NCBI GenBank assembly: GCA_039198225.1
Contig: JBCCTQ010000019.1
Location: 3,503-67,502, forward strand
Source of the DNA: JASJAR01 sp039198225
GTDB taxonomy: Bacteria; Pseudomonadota; Alphaproteobacteria; Rhodobacterales; Rhodobacteraceae
DNA length: 64,000 nt
Direction of reading: 5' to 3'
Of the stretch, positions 1 to 6,945 are shown in pieces. A program made the translations under genes and the position numbers. The first letter of the stretch is position 1. The number at the start of each line of letters is the position of its first letter. The notes below the pieces were generated by a model. That model worked only from the letters and a program-made list of their open reading frames with translations. It was not told the origin of the DNA and ran no database searches.

Positions 1-409
1 TCGGGTCGCAAATGGATCGCTTGGGATCCGGACATTGGCCATGTCCATCGCGAGCGGAACCGACGGGAAATCGGCGGCAATGGCGGAGTCTTTGCCGTTT
101 TGTCGCATCTCAGGGAATTGCGGGCTGCGGCGCGGAGCTCCATTTTGACCGTCGTTTTCAAGTGAACGGCATTGGTGGAAAGAGGACCTGGAGGAACGTC
201 GCGCCGCAACGGATTTCCCCTAAAATACTGATTGAAGTATATAAAAATTTGATAGGCCCATCGGGCGCATACATTTGGGCATCCTGTGCGATCTGCAATT
301 GTCTCAACTCTGGCAACAGCCCGTTTCGGCGCTGGCGATTGCCATCGTCGCCCGCGCGGTCAGGATAGCTGTCTGTAGTGACAAGTTACGCCGTTTCGGG
401 GGAAATCGA
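1..409. other. Left-edge stretch with no supportable gene
   Basis: No gene can be supported. On the plus strand a frame is open from base 1 to a TGA at 163-165 (54 codons, no start seen). On the minus strand an ATG at 106-108 opens 36 codons that run off the left edge. Either could be the end or the beginning of a neighbour, but neither is recognisable. Bases of about 225-262 are AT-rich for this window and could hold a promoter. Confidence 0.4.
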
Positions 410-709
410 GTGTCTGAGGAATGGGGGCCGTGGAAGCGGCATGATGGGCTTGGGTGCCCGTTGCCGTGGGGGACGATTGTGGAAGTCGTCTGCGAAGATC
501 GGTTTGGCTATCAGATGAGCGAGATCGGCTGCACGGATGGCGACAGCTATTCGTCCTGGGATTGGTCCCATTTTCCCGAACTCAAGAAGATCCTGCGCTA
601 CCGTGAAAAGCGGCCCAAGGGCATGCAGATGTTGCGGGAGGCGTTGGAGGAGATTGAAGACCTGACACCCTCAAAGCCCGTAAAGGTCGACAGCCCCGAA
701 AAGATATAG
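410..709 (+). CDS. Small tryptophan-rich conserved hypothetical protein
   Basis: A 99-residue soluble protein. I chose the GTG at 410, which has the purine-rich GGGGGAAA just upstream. An in-frame ATG at 275 would add 45 residues of unconvincing sequence. Visible blocks are an N-terminal WGPWKRHDG followed by a GCP, a central SSWDWSHFPEL, then ILRYREKRPKG and an acidic helical tail. From memory this Trp-rich layout resembles small hypothetical proteins carried by prophages of Rhodobacterales, but there is no other phage gene here and I cannot assign a function. It converges on the Roadblock-like gene at 757-1113, and the two share a terminator hairpin. Confidence 0.6.
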   Translation: MSEEWGPWKRHDGLGCPLPWGTIVEVVCEDRFGYQMSEIGCTDGDSYSSWDWSHFPELKKILRYREKRPKGMQMLREALEEIEDLTPSKPVKVDSPEKI

Positions 710-735
710 GGACGGCGCTTCCCGACCGTCCCTAT
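706..735. terminator. Bidirectional terminator-like hairpin between convergent genes
   Basis: ATAGGGACGG (706-715) pairs perfectly with CCGTCCCTAT (726-735), a 10-bp stem with a 10-base loop. It overlaps the stop codon of the gene ending at 709 and lies about 20 bases beyond the end of the converging gene at 757. There is no long T-run on either side, so this is inferred from position and stem strength. Confidence 0.6.
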
Positions 736-756
736 TCCTTGAGATAAGGTGCGCGA

Positions 757-1113
757 TTAGATTTTCAGCGTACCTTCAACGGACCGTACTTTGATCCGGG
801 CCAGGCCGAGATTCGCGTTTTTGCGATCGACGGCGAGGTAGATGAAGACCAACGGGTTGGACTCGAGGGGGCGGATCAGGTGGTACTGGGTGCCGAGCGT
901 GATGAGGATGTCCTCAATCCGGTCATCAAGGCCGAGGGCCTGCATGGCGGAGTTCTTCGCGCGGACAACTTCAGAGTTCGCTGCGCCGGCGGCTTCAAGG
1001 TCAAATTTCGCGTCGCCCTGCTCAGCAGAGAGCATGAGGCCGGATTCGCCGTCAACAAGGCAAGCGCCGATAAAGCCGGCGACGTCGCGGAGTTCGGAGA
1101 TATCAGTGGACAT
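757..1113 (-). CDS. Roadblock/LC7-like protein (paralogue of the gene at 1515-1922)
   Basis: A 118-residue soluble protein with no signal peptide or membrane segment. It aligns by eye along most of its length with the 135-residue protein at 1515-1922: ANSEVVRAK, a LDDRIEDILI block, a QYHLIRPL strand, and a final LAVDRKNANLGLAR helix. The pattern of helix, central sheet and a last helix starting K-x-N-L-x-x-AR is that of Roadblock/LC7 proteins, which bind or regulate small GTPases (MglB is the best-known bacterial example). AGGAA lies upstream of the ATG at 1113. A terminator and about 400 bases separate it from the GTPase operon, so it probably has its own promoter. The fold assignment is an inference from pattern. 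Confidence 0.7.
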   Translation of the reverse strand: MSTDISELRDVAGFIGACLVDGESGLMLSAEQGDAKFDLEAAGAANSEVVRAKNSAMQALGLDDRIEDILITLGTQYHLIRPLESNPLVFIYLAVDRKNANLGLARIKVRSVEGTLKI

Positions 1114-1514
1114 GGTGGTCGGTTCCTAAGAGTTTCGATGCCCCGTTCTTCATTTATAAATCAGGCTAAAATCGTGCAGAATATTGTTTGTTTCAGCCTC
1201 AGAAGGAAAAAAAATGCGGCAAAAGAGGTGCTTGCAGTGATCTGGGGCGTCCTGGTTCTGGCATACGGCACAGCGGCCGCTTGGGCGGGTTTAGGATGAA
1301 AGTGCACCTACTTCGGTTTCGATTGGGACGAAAACCGAAGGCCGGAATCGGCGCTTATCAGATCGACAGAATTGATTTTGGGAGGAGGCCTAACCTGGGC
1401 GGACAGGCTAGGATCGGCCGATTTCAGGGGCTGTTGGTTCCTCGCCGTCGCAGGTGTGACGCACGATCCGAGGAGAATGGAAGCGCCGCCAGATCGACCA
1501 GCGGCGCTTAGGAT
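1114..1514. other. Gap between the two Roadblock-like genes
   Basis: This gap of about 400 bases has no supportable coding sequence. Its left part is AT-rich (about 1145-1215) and is a plausible promoter region for the leftward gene starting at 1113. Its right end holds the terminator hairpin of the GTPase operon. Confidence 0.5.
1481..1509 (-). terminator. Terminator hairpin of the dynamin/Roadblock operon
   Basis: AAGCGCCGC (1481-1489) and GCGGCGCTT (1501-1509) form a perfect 9-bp stem with an 11-base loop, six bases beyond the stop codon of the gene ending at 1515. Read leftward, the stem is followed by a pyrimidine-rich CCATTCTCCTC rather than a clean T-run. Confidence 0.65.
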
Positions 1515-1922
1515 TCAGCGGCCGAGCTGGCTTTCGATCGATTTCATTTTCCGCCGCGCCCGGTCAAGATTGGCGGATTTCCGATCGAGCGCGACGTAGA
1601 GGAAGACCTTCTCGTCGCTCTGGAGAGGGCGGACGATATGGTACTGATCCGGATAGGAAATCAGCACGTCTTCCATCGTGTCGTCGAGCTTCAACGTTTT
1701 CAAAGCTTCGGTCTTTGCGCGCACAGCTTCGCTATTGGCAGAGCTGACCGCCGCGAAATTCGAATTGTCGTCTTTCATCTCCACGGTCGAGATTTTCTCG
1801 CCTGCGACACTGTCCACAAGACAGCCGCCGCGGAAACCGCCGATCTTGCGAAGCCGCGAGATGTCGTTCGGCCCGCGCGGCGGGAACAGGAACGGGAGAT
1901 AGGATTGTAGGTCAAAAGTCAT
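1515..1922 (-). CDS. Roadblock/LC7-like protein, last gene of the GTPase operon
   Basis: A 135-residue soluble protein. Its ATG overlaps the TGA of the preceding GTPase gene (ATGA), so translation is coupled. The core mirrors the protein at 757-1113: SSANSEAVRAK, LDDTMEDVLI, QYHIVRPL, VALDRKSANLDRARRKM. It has an extra N-terminal stretch of about 17 residues with FLFPPRGP. The family pattern is that of Roadblock/LC7 domains, partners or GTPase-activating proteins of small GTPases. Co-transcription with four GTPase-like genes supports a regulatory or scaffold role for them, but that role is inferred. Confidence 0.72.
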   Translation of the reverse strand: MTFDLQSYLPFLFPPRGPNDISRLRKIGGFRGGCLVDSVAGEKISTVEMKDDNSNFAAVSSANSEAVRAKTEALKTLKLDDTMEDVLISYPDQYHIVRPLQSDEKVFLYVALDRKSANLDRARRKMKSIESQLGR

Positions 1923-3238
1923 GTTATAGCCCTGTAAAGCGCCGTCAGCCGGTTAAAGGCGGTCCGCGCGATGCCCGTGGGCAATTTTGCGGTTTCGCTG
2001 GCGAAAAAGAGTACCCGCTTCCCTTCGATCGCGTAGAGAACCTGGTGGGATTTCATCGAGACGTGTTCGCCTTCGAAGTCGAGGTCCGATGCGGTTTTCT
2101 TAAGCATCGCTTCTGCCGAGGTTAGGCAGAATTTCGAGAAGTTCCGGGCCACAGGCCTGTCGCCGGCGATCACTTTCATTGTGCGTGGGCGACCAAGCTC
2201 AACGGATCCGACGGCGATCACGCCGTGGAGCGTCGAGATGAATGCCTCGAGCTGCTTTTGCTTGGCGGCCTTGCCCTTGCCGCTCGCAAACATCGGAGAG
2301 GCATCGACTTCTTTGACGTCGCCATTGTCGGCAGCGTCATCCTCTGTCTCGGTCGGCGCAGGCTCTAGCTCGGGCTCTGCGGCTTCTAGAGGCTTGGCAT
2401 CGGCAGGGACGACGACAACGTCCTCGTCCAATTCAAACGGCTCGATCGCCTCTTCGGCTTCCCGCGCCGCCGGGGAAATGTCTACGATGTCGGCGCCGGA
2501 ATGGGCCTCATCATCGAATTCTTCGTCTTTGACGTGGTTGATCGCTTCGGCGAGGGCTTCGGCGCCCGATTTCGCCCACGCCCCGTCATCTTCTGCAGAT
2601 GCGCGGATAAGGTCGGTTGCCGCACCCATCATGACGCAGTTTTTAAAATAGCTCGCGGCTTCGCGGCTTACCCGCTCCATGAGCCTGTCGCGGTCATTAT
2701 CGGAGCGGAACTTGTCGCCCCGCGACACGACGAGCACGCCCCGCTTCGGCCGACGCACGCCGATCTCATCGAGGATCGACTTTTCGCTCAGGCGCCAAGC
2801 CTGGGAGCCGATCGTCGACCAGACCATGATGTCGCAATCCTCGATCCGAGCGATCTCTTCCTCGGTGAGATGGCCGTCGCGCAGAGGCGGCATCTCGATA
2901 ATTTCGCAGGGGCCGAATGGTCCGGCTGCGGTCCGCATGATCTGGATTTCGGACAGGCCTTCCTCGGCAACAAGTTCGTCCGCCGACCCGAGCGCCACGG
3001 CCTCACCGTCGGATTTCAATACGGTCACCGACGGTGCGTCCGCACCGGTGCTGATGCGGATCACGGGTCGATCCTCGATGCCGAAAAAGTCCGGCAAGCA
3101 GACCTCGCGCAAGAGCGCATGGATCACCGCGGATTTTCCGGAGCTCACCTCACCGCAAATAGCGATACGGAGCGGCCGGTCGGGAGACGTATCCGCAACC
3201 GCCATCTCGGTGGCTTCGGTTTCGCGCGCAAGTTCCAT
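1919..3238 (-). CDS. GTPase-like protein with degenerate switch and C-terminal Roadblock-like domain
   Basis: A 439-residue protein. The P-loop GEVSSGKS is at residues 29-36. Where the paralogue at 5389-6945 has the G3 motif DTPG, this protein has EMPP (115-118), and the G4 position reads SRGD (172-175) instead of TQAD, so nucleotide hydrolysis may be weak or lost. Residues of about 230-320 are an acidic, low-complexity linker. The last 115 residues look like a Roadblock domain (ISTLHGVIAV strand, HQVLYAIEGKRVLFF sheet, final helix GIARTAFNRL). GGGAGGT precedes the ATG. It follows the large dynamin-like gene by 18 bases and overlaps the next gene. The Roadblock call for the tail is inference. 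Confidence 0.72.
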   Translation of the reverse strand: MELARETEATEMAVADTSPDRPLRIAICGEVSSGKSAVIHALLREVCLPDFFGIEDRPVIRISTGADAPSVTVLKSDGEAVALGSADELVAEEGLSEIQIMRTAAGPFGPCEIIEMPPLRDGHLTEEEIARIEDCDIMVWSTIGSQAWRLSEKSILDEIGVRRPKRGVLVVSRGDKFRSDNDRDRLMERVSREAASYFKNCVMMGAATDLIRASAEDDGAWAKSGAEALAEAINHVKDEEFDDEAHSGADIVDISPAAREAEEAIEPFELDEDVVVVPADAKPLEAAEPELEPAPTETEDDAADNGDVKEVDASPMFASGKGKAAKQKQLEAFISTLHGVIAVGSVELGRPRTMKVIAGDRPVARNFSKFCLTSAEAMLKKTASDLDFEGEHVSMKSHQVLYAIEGKRVLFFASETAKLPTGIARTAFNRLTALYRAIT

Positions 3239-3256
3239 CGGAGACCTCCCTCGCCC

Positions 3257-5377
3257 TTAAGCCGCTTCCATCATGGAGGCGTCCGACAAGGAGCTATCCA
3301 TGGCAGCCAGATTGCGGAGGCGCCGGTCGAGCACTTCGAGCTGGTTCTGCAAGCGGTTGATGATCTGGGTGCGCTTTTCTTCGTCCTGAGCCACCTGTGC
3401 CAGCATGCGCTGATCGTTTTTCAGGCGACGCGACCGTTCGTTGAGCGTCGTCTCTAGCATGCGTTGCATCACGCCGATCCGTTCGATGCCGATCGACGCC
3501 CGCTCGGCCTGAGCTTCGCTATAGGCGCCGAGAAGTTTCTCGATCGCCGGGCGCAGTTCGGCAATCGCCAAGACCCGCATGGCATCAACGGTCTTTTTGC
3601 TATCGACGTTCTTTTTCCGCCAGAACGCCCAACTCCGCTCGTTGATAACGTCGGTGTGGAGGGTCTTTTTCGACATCGCCAGGGTCGTGGTGAAGCTGTC
3701 GAAGGGAAGACCGTCGAGGGAGATATCCTCGATCTCCTGCTGGAAATGGTCGCTAACGATCGTCCGACAGGCCGACATGGCATTGCTCAAAAGGCCGTCG
3801 ATTTCGCCCCGTGACGCGTCGTAGCCTTCGCGCACGGCGGTTTCCAACTTGTCGTGCAAGGGGCCGAGTTCGATCTCGAGCTTGCGTTTGCTGTTGGTCT
3901 CGACCTTGTTGCGCATGATCCGCTCTTCGAGCAGGGATTTCTGATCACCAACAAAGGTTTCGACCTCGGAGTTGAGGCTCGCTTCGAGGCTGCCCCACGA
4001 CTTGGTCACCAGCTCTTCGACCTGCTCATTGGCCCGGTCGACGATGGTTTCGAGCTCGTTTTGCACGCCGACGACGAGATTAATCTCGGCTTCGAGGCTT
4101 TCGGTGACCTCTTCGGCTTGATTGCAGGTGAGCTTTTCGATCTCGACATGGACCGATTCCCGCTCGCGCTTAGTGGCGAAGGTGGTCGCCGTGATTTGAG
4201 CGCGGGTGTCTTCGAGGATCTGCGACAATTGCCGGCAGCCAATGCCGTAATCGATGACCGTCGACATGGTCCGCTTGACGTCTTCAAGCCCGGAGCCGAG
4301 CAGAAGGCGTTCGTCGCGGGTCTCCGGCACATGTCCGTAGCGGCGTTCTAGGTATGACGCGAGCGTCGGCGTGTCGAGTTCGTCGCGGATCTCTTCGCCT
4401 TCCCGGTCGAGCCGGTAGATCGCGTCGGCCATAAAGGCGCTGCCGACCATGATCGTGAACTCGATCTCGGGGATCGCCTTCAAGAGGCGGGCAGAGACGT
4501 CATCCATGACGCGGTCGTATTTGGTATCGTAGCCTTCCACTTCGTCGATGCGGTTGACGAAGATCAGGACATCCTTGTCATCCTGCTGAGCAAGAATCCG
4601 GATGAGCCCGATATCGACATCCGTCAGTGCTTGGTGCGCAGAGAGGACGACGACGAAGACGTCGGCCCGGTCGAGGCTCCGGCAGGTCACTTCGTCACGA
4701 ACCAGGAACGGGTCGTTCACGCCTGGCGTGTCGGTGACAATGGTTGGCACCTGGAATTCAGGAAGGCGCATGAAGACATTGGCTTCGCGGGTAAGCGCGG
4801 CGTAGCGGCCGAGGGAGTCCCGTGTTAGGCCGTCGTCGGAACCAGGCCCTGCGCACACATAGCGCTTGAGAAGATCGGGCGAGAGAAACGCATATTCGTG
4901 TTTGGTGCCAAGCAGTGCTTCATAATGCTTGCCGAGACGGCGATGCGCTTTCTCGCGCAGTTCTTCACTCTGCTGCTTCAAAAGATCAGCATCGAAACCG
5001 GGCAGCAATTGCTCCGCAAGTTTCCGAATTTGGCCGGTCCCGTCGATGATTTCGTTCCAGTCGTTCTCGTCGAAGAACTCGAACACCGCGCCGGTTTCCG
5101 GATCATCGTGGAGGTTGATCCGCATATTCGTAATTACGGATGTCCAGGGATTGATATCGGACGGCAGAAAATCGTGGCGACCTAGGAAGGCATTGAGAAA
5201 CGTCGATTTCCCGGCTTTAACCTGGCCGATGACAGCGACTTTCGCGGCCCACTGGTTGAGCTTTGCCGTTAATGCGCGAAACTCTGCACGGTTCGCACGG
5301 TCGACCATCTTCTCGAGACCGTCGAGCTTGTCCTTCAGGAAGTCCAACTGTTGCTTCTGGAGCGGTGCGATTTCCAT
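3257..5377 (-). CDS. Dynamin-like GTPase (second large GTPase of the operon)
   Basis: A 706-residue dynamin-family protein. An N-terminal helix precedes the P-loop GQVKAGKS (51-58). The switch I region contains PSDINPWTSVIT, G3 is DTPGVND (216-222) and G4 is NRID (275-278). The C-terminal half is long helices typical of a dynamin stalk, with a tryptophan-rich WAFWRKK at about 583-589 that recurs in the sister protein and could be a membrane-touching tip. A final coiled coil runs to the end. Bacterial dynamins remodel or fuse membranes and often act as pairs. The start is the ATG at 5377, 11 bases after the previous stop. Membrane action is inferred from family. Confidence 0.85.
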   Translation of the reverse strand: MEIAPLQKQQLDFLKDKLDGLEKMVDRANRAEFRALTAKLNQWAAKVAVIGQVKAGKSTFLNAFLGRHDFLPSDINPWTSVITNMRINLHDDPETGAVFEFFDENDWNEIIDGTGQIRKLAEQLLPGFDADLLKQQSEELREKAHRRLGKHYEALLGTKHEYAFLSPDLLKRYVCAGPGSDDGLTRDSLGRYAALTREANVFMRLPEFQVPTIVTDTPGVNDPFLVRDEVTCRSLDRADVFVVVLSAHQALTDVDIGLIRILAQQDDKDVLIFVNRIDEVEGYDTKYDRVMDDVSARLLKAIPEIEFTIMVGSAFMADAIYRLDREGEEIRDELDTPTLASYLERRYGHVPETRDERLLLGSGLEDVKRTMSTVIDYGIGCRQLSQILEDTRAQITATTFATKRERESVHVEIEKLTCNQAEEVTESLEAEINLVVGVQNELETIVDRANEQVEELVTKSWGSLEASLNSEVETFVGDQKSLLEERIMRNKVETNSKRKLEIELGPLHDKLETAVREGYDASRGEIDGLLSNAMSACRTIVSDHFQQEIEDISLDGLPFDSFTTTLAMSKKTLHTDVINERSWAFWRKKNVDSKKTVDAMRVLAIAELRPAIEKLLGAYSEAQAERASIGIERIGVMQRMLETTLNERSRRLKNDQRMLAQVAQDEEKRTQIINRLQNQLEVLDRRLRNLAAMDSSLSDASMMEAA

Positions 5378-5388
5378 AGTACTAACCC

Positions 5389-6945
5389 CTACTCATCCTT
5401 GCTTTCACCGGAAGGCGCGGATGCAGGAGCGGCGCCGTCCTTGAGAATACCTTGCACTTTGCCGAGCAGCATATCGACGCAAGCCAGGAACCGTTCATTG
5501 TCCGACAGATCGGTATCGGCGATGGTCTCGTTCCAAAGGTCCGACACCGTGCCGTTGGCCATGCCAAATGTCGTGGCCCGGGCTTTGGTCGACTTGCTTT
5601 CTTCTTTGGTCTTCCGACGGGCCCGGCGCTTGGGCGCAGGCTTCTCTTCGGCGACGGTCTCTGGAGCATCCGCTTCCGCGACCGCATCTGCCTCGGCTTC
5701 CTCGTCTGCCTTAGAAGTAGGCGCGAGCTTCTCGGCTGCCGGACGCCGGATCAAAGAAACGGGGCGCGGCGTCGTCCGAGTACCGGAGGTTTTGCGCGAG
5801 ATGCGCCGCTTCGGTGCGACCTTGCCTTTGGCCGTCTCTGCTGGGGCATCGTCGGCATCATCGGCTGGTTCGACTTTGAGTTCGACCACGTCTTCGGTCG
5901 GCATGTCGTCATGGGTGGGATCCGCGACGGGCTCCAGCACGTCTTCGAGCGGCGCGTCATCGGCATCGACATCGAGCGGAAGGCTCTTGGCCGCGGCAAG
6001 CTTGCGCTTGAGATCTTCGGCGGTGCTGACATCCTCGTCCGCTTCCGGCTCAGGATCCGCTGGATCGACCTTCTCGGCTTGGGTTTCCGATGCGTCGTCG
6101 GTTTCCGTGTCCGGTGCGGCATCCCCTTCGCCAGCTTTCGCGGCGGCTTTTTCTTCTTCGGCGGCTTCGTCGAAATCCGCGTCCGCCTGGGCTTCGGCCT
6201 TACCGAAATCCACCAAGGAAGAGGTTTCACCGTCTTCAGAGGCGGTGAGGCCGTCGAGATTGAGATTTGGTTCTTCGCCCCGGAGCGTCACCTGCCCAGC
6301 CAAGCCTACGAGGTGTTCGGTCACCCGAGCCACGTCCTCGTCGCGCATCATCGAGCCAATCATCACGCTTGGGAAGTAAGACGAGGCGTCACGGATAACC
6401 CGGCGGGCCACCTTTTCGGCCGACTTCTGGTCGGGCATCCGGTCGGCTTGGGTGATCAACAGCGTGCCATTCGTCAAAAGATCGGCAGGCAAATCGGCGC
6501 AGGTCGCCTTTTCGCTCTGCTTCCAGGCCTGCATCGCGCTCGTGCACCAGAGAATGGTGTCGGCGAACTTGAGCATCCGCTCCCAGGTCAGGGAAGGGAT
6601 ATTGGGGTCGGAATTGCCGGGCGTGTCGATCAGGTCAACATGGTCGAGAATGCCGCCCTTTGCGGCCAGAACGCAGTAGGCAACCGTCTCGATGCTGAGC
6701 GCGTCGAGGTCAAAATCTGACACGTCGCCATCCACCCCGACCATATAAGACGATGGCGCTTCGGCCGAGACCCAGATCGGTGGCAAAGCCGTCGAAGTGA
6801 CGTTTGAGGGAAGGATCTCGCTTCCCACGAGAGCATTAATGAGCCGGGACTTACCGGCGCTAAACTCGCCGGCAATCATCACGCGGGGCTTGCGGGAGAG
6901 AGTGCCGTCTTCGATCGGAGCAGCGACTTGCGGGGACGCGTTCAT
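5389..6945 (-). CDS. GTPase with long disordered acidic/basic linker, partner of the dynamin-like gene upstream
   Basis: A 518-residue protein. The GTPase domain fills roughly residues 18-215, with P-loop GEFSAGKS (26-33), a Thr-containing switch I, G3 DTPGNSD (107-113) and G4 TQAD (165-168). Residues of about 230-450 are low-complexity: first strongly acidic (Ala/Glu/Asp), then with Lys/Arg-rich patches such as KRRISRKTSG and KRRARRKTK. A short helical module (about 455-505) with LSDNERFLACVDMLLGKVQ closes the protein. The ATG overlaps the stop of the large dynamin-like gene (ATGA), with AAAAGGAG as ribosome site. It is clearly a paralogue of the protein at 1919-3238. Its function is unknown. 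Confidence 0.8.
   Translation of the reverse strand: MNASPQVAAPIEDGTLSRKPRVMIAGEFSAGKSRLINALVGSEILPSNVTSTALPPIWVSAEAPSSYMVGVDGDVSDFDLDALSIETVAYCVLAAKGGILDHVDLIDTPGNSDPNIPSLTWERMLKFADTILWCTSAMQAWKQSEKATCADLPADLLTNGTLLITQADRMPDQKSAEKVARRVIRDASSYFPSVMIGSMMRDEDVARVTEHLVGLAGQVTLRGEEPNLNLDGLTASEDGETSSLVDFGKAEAQADADFDEAAEEEKAAAKAGEGDAAPDTETDDASETQAEKVDPADPEPEADEDVSTAEDLKRKLAAAKSLPLDVDADDAPLEDVLEPVADPTHDDMPTEDVVELKVEPADDADDAPAETAKGKVAPKRRISRKTSGTRTTPRPVSLIRRPAAEKLAPTSKADEEAEADAVAEADAPETVAEEKPAPKRRARRKTKEESKSTKARATTFGMANGTVSDLWNETIADTDLSDNERFLACVDMLLGKVQGILKDGAAPASAPSGESKDE

Noticed and set aside
2501..3457. Plus-strand open frame of 318 codons over the Roadblock-fused GTPase
   Set aside because: Shadow of the minus-strand coding sequence, His/Arg-rich with no motif.
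5452..6720. Long plus-strand open frame (422 codons) opposite the small GTPase gene
   Set aside because: Its translation is Arg/Phe/Gly-rich and mirrors the Ala/Glu/Asp codon bias of the real gene on the minus strand.
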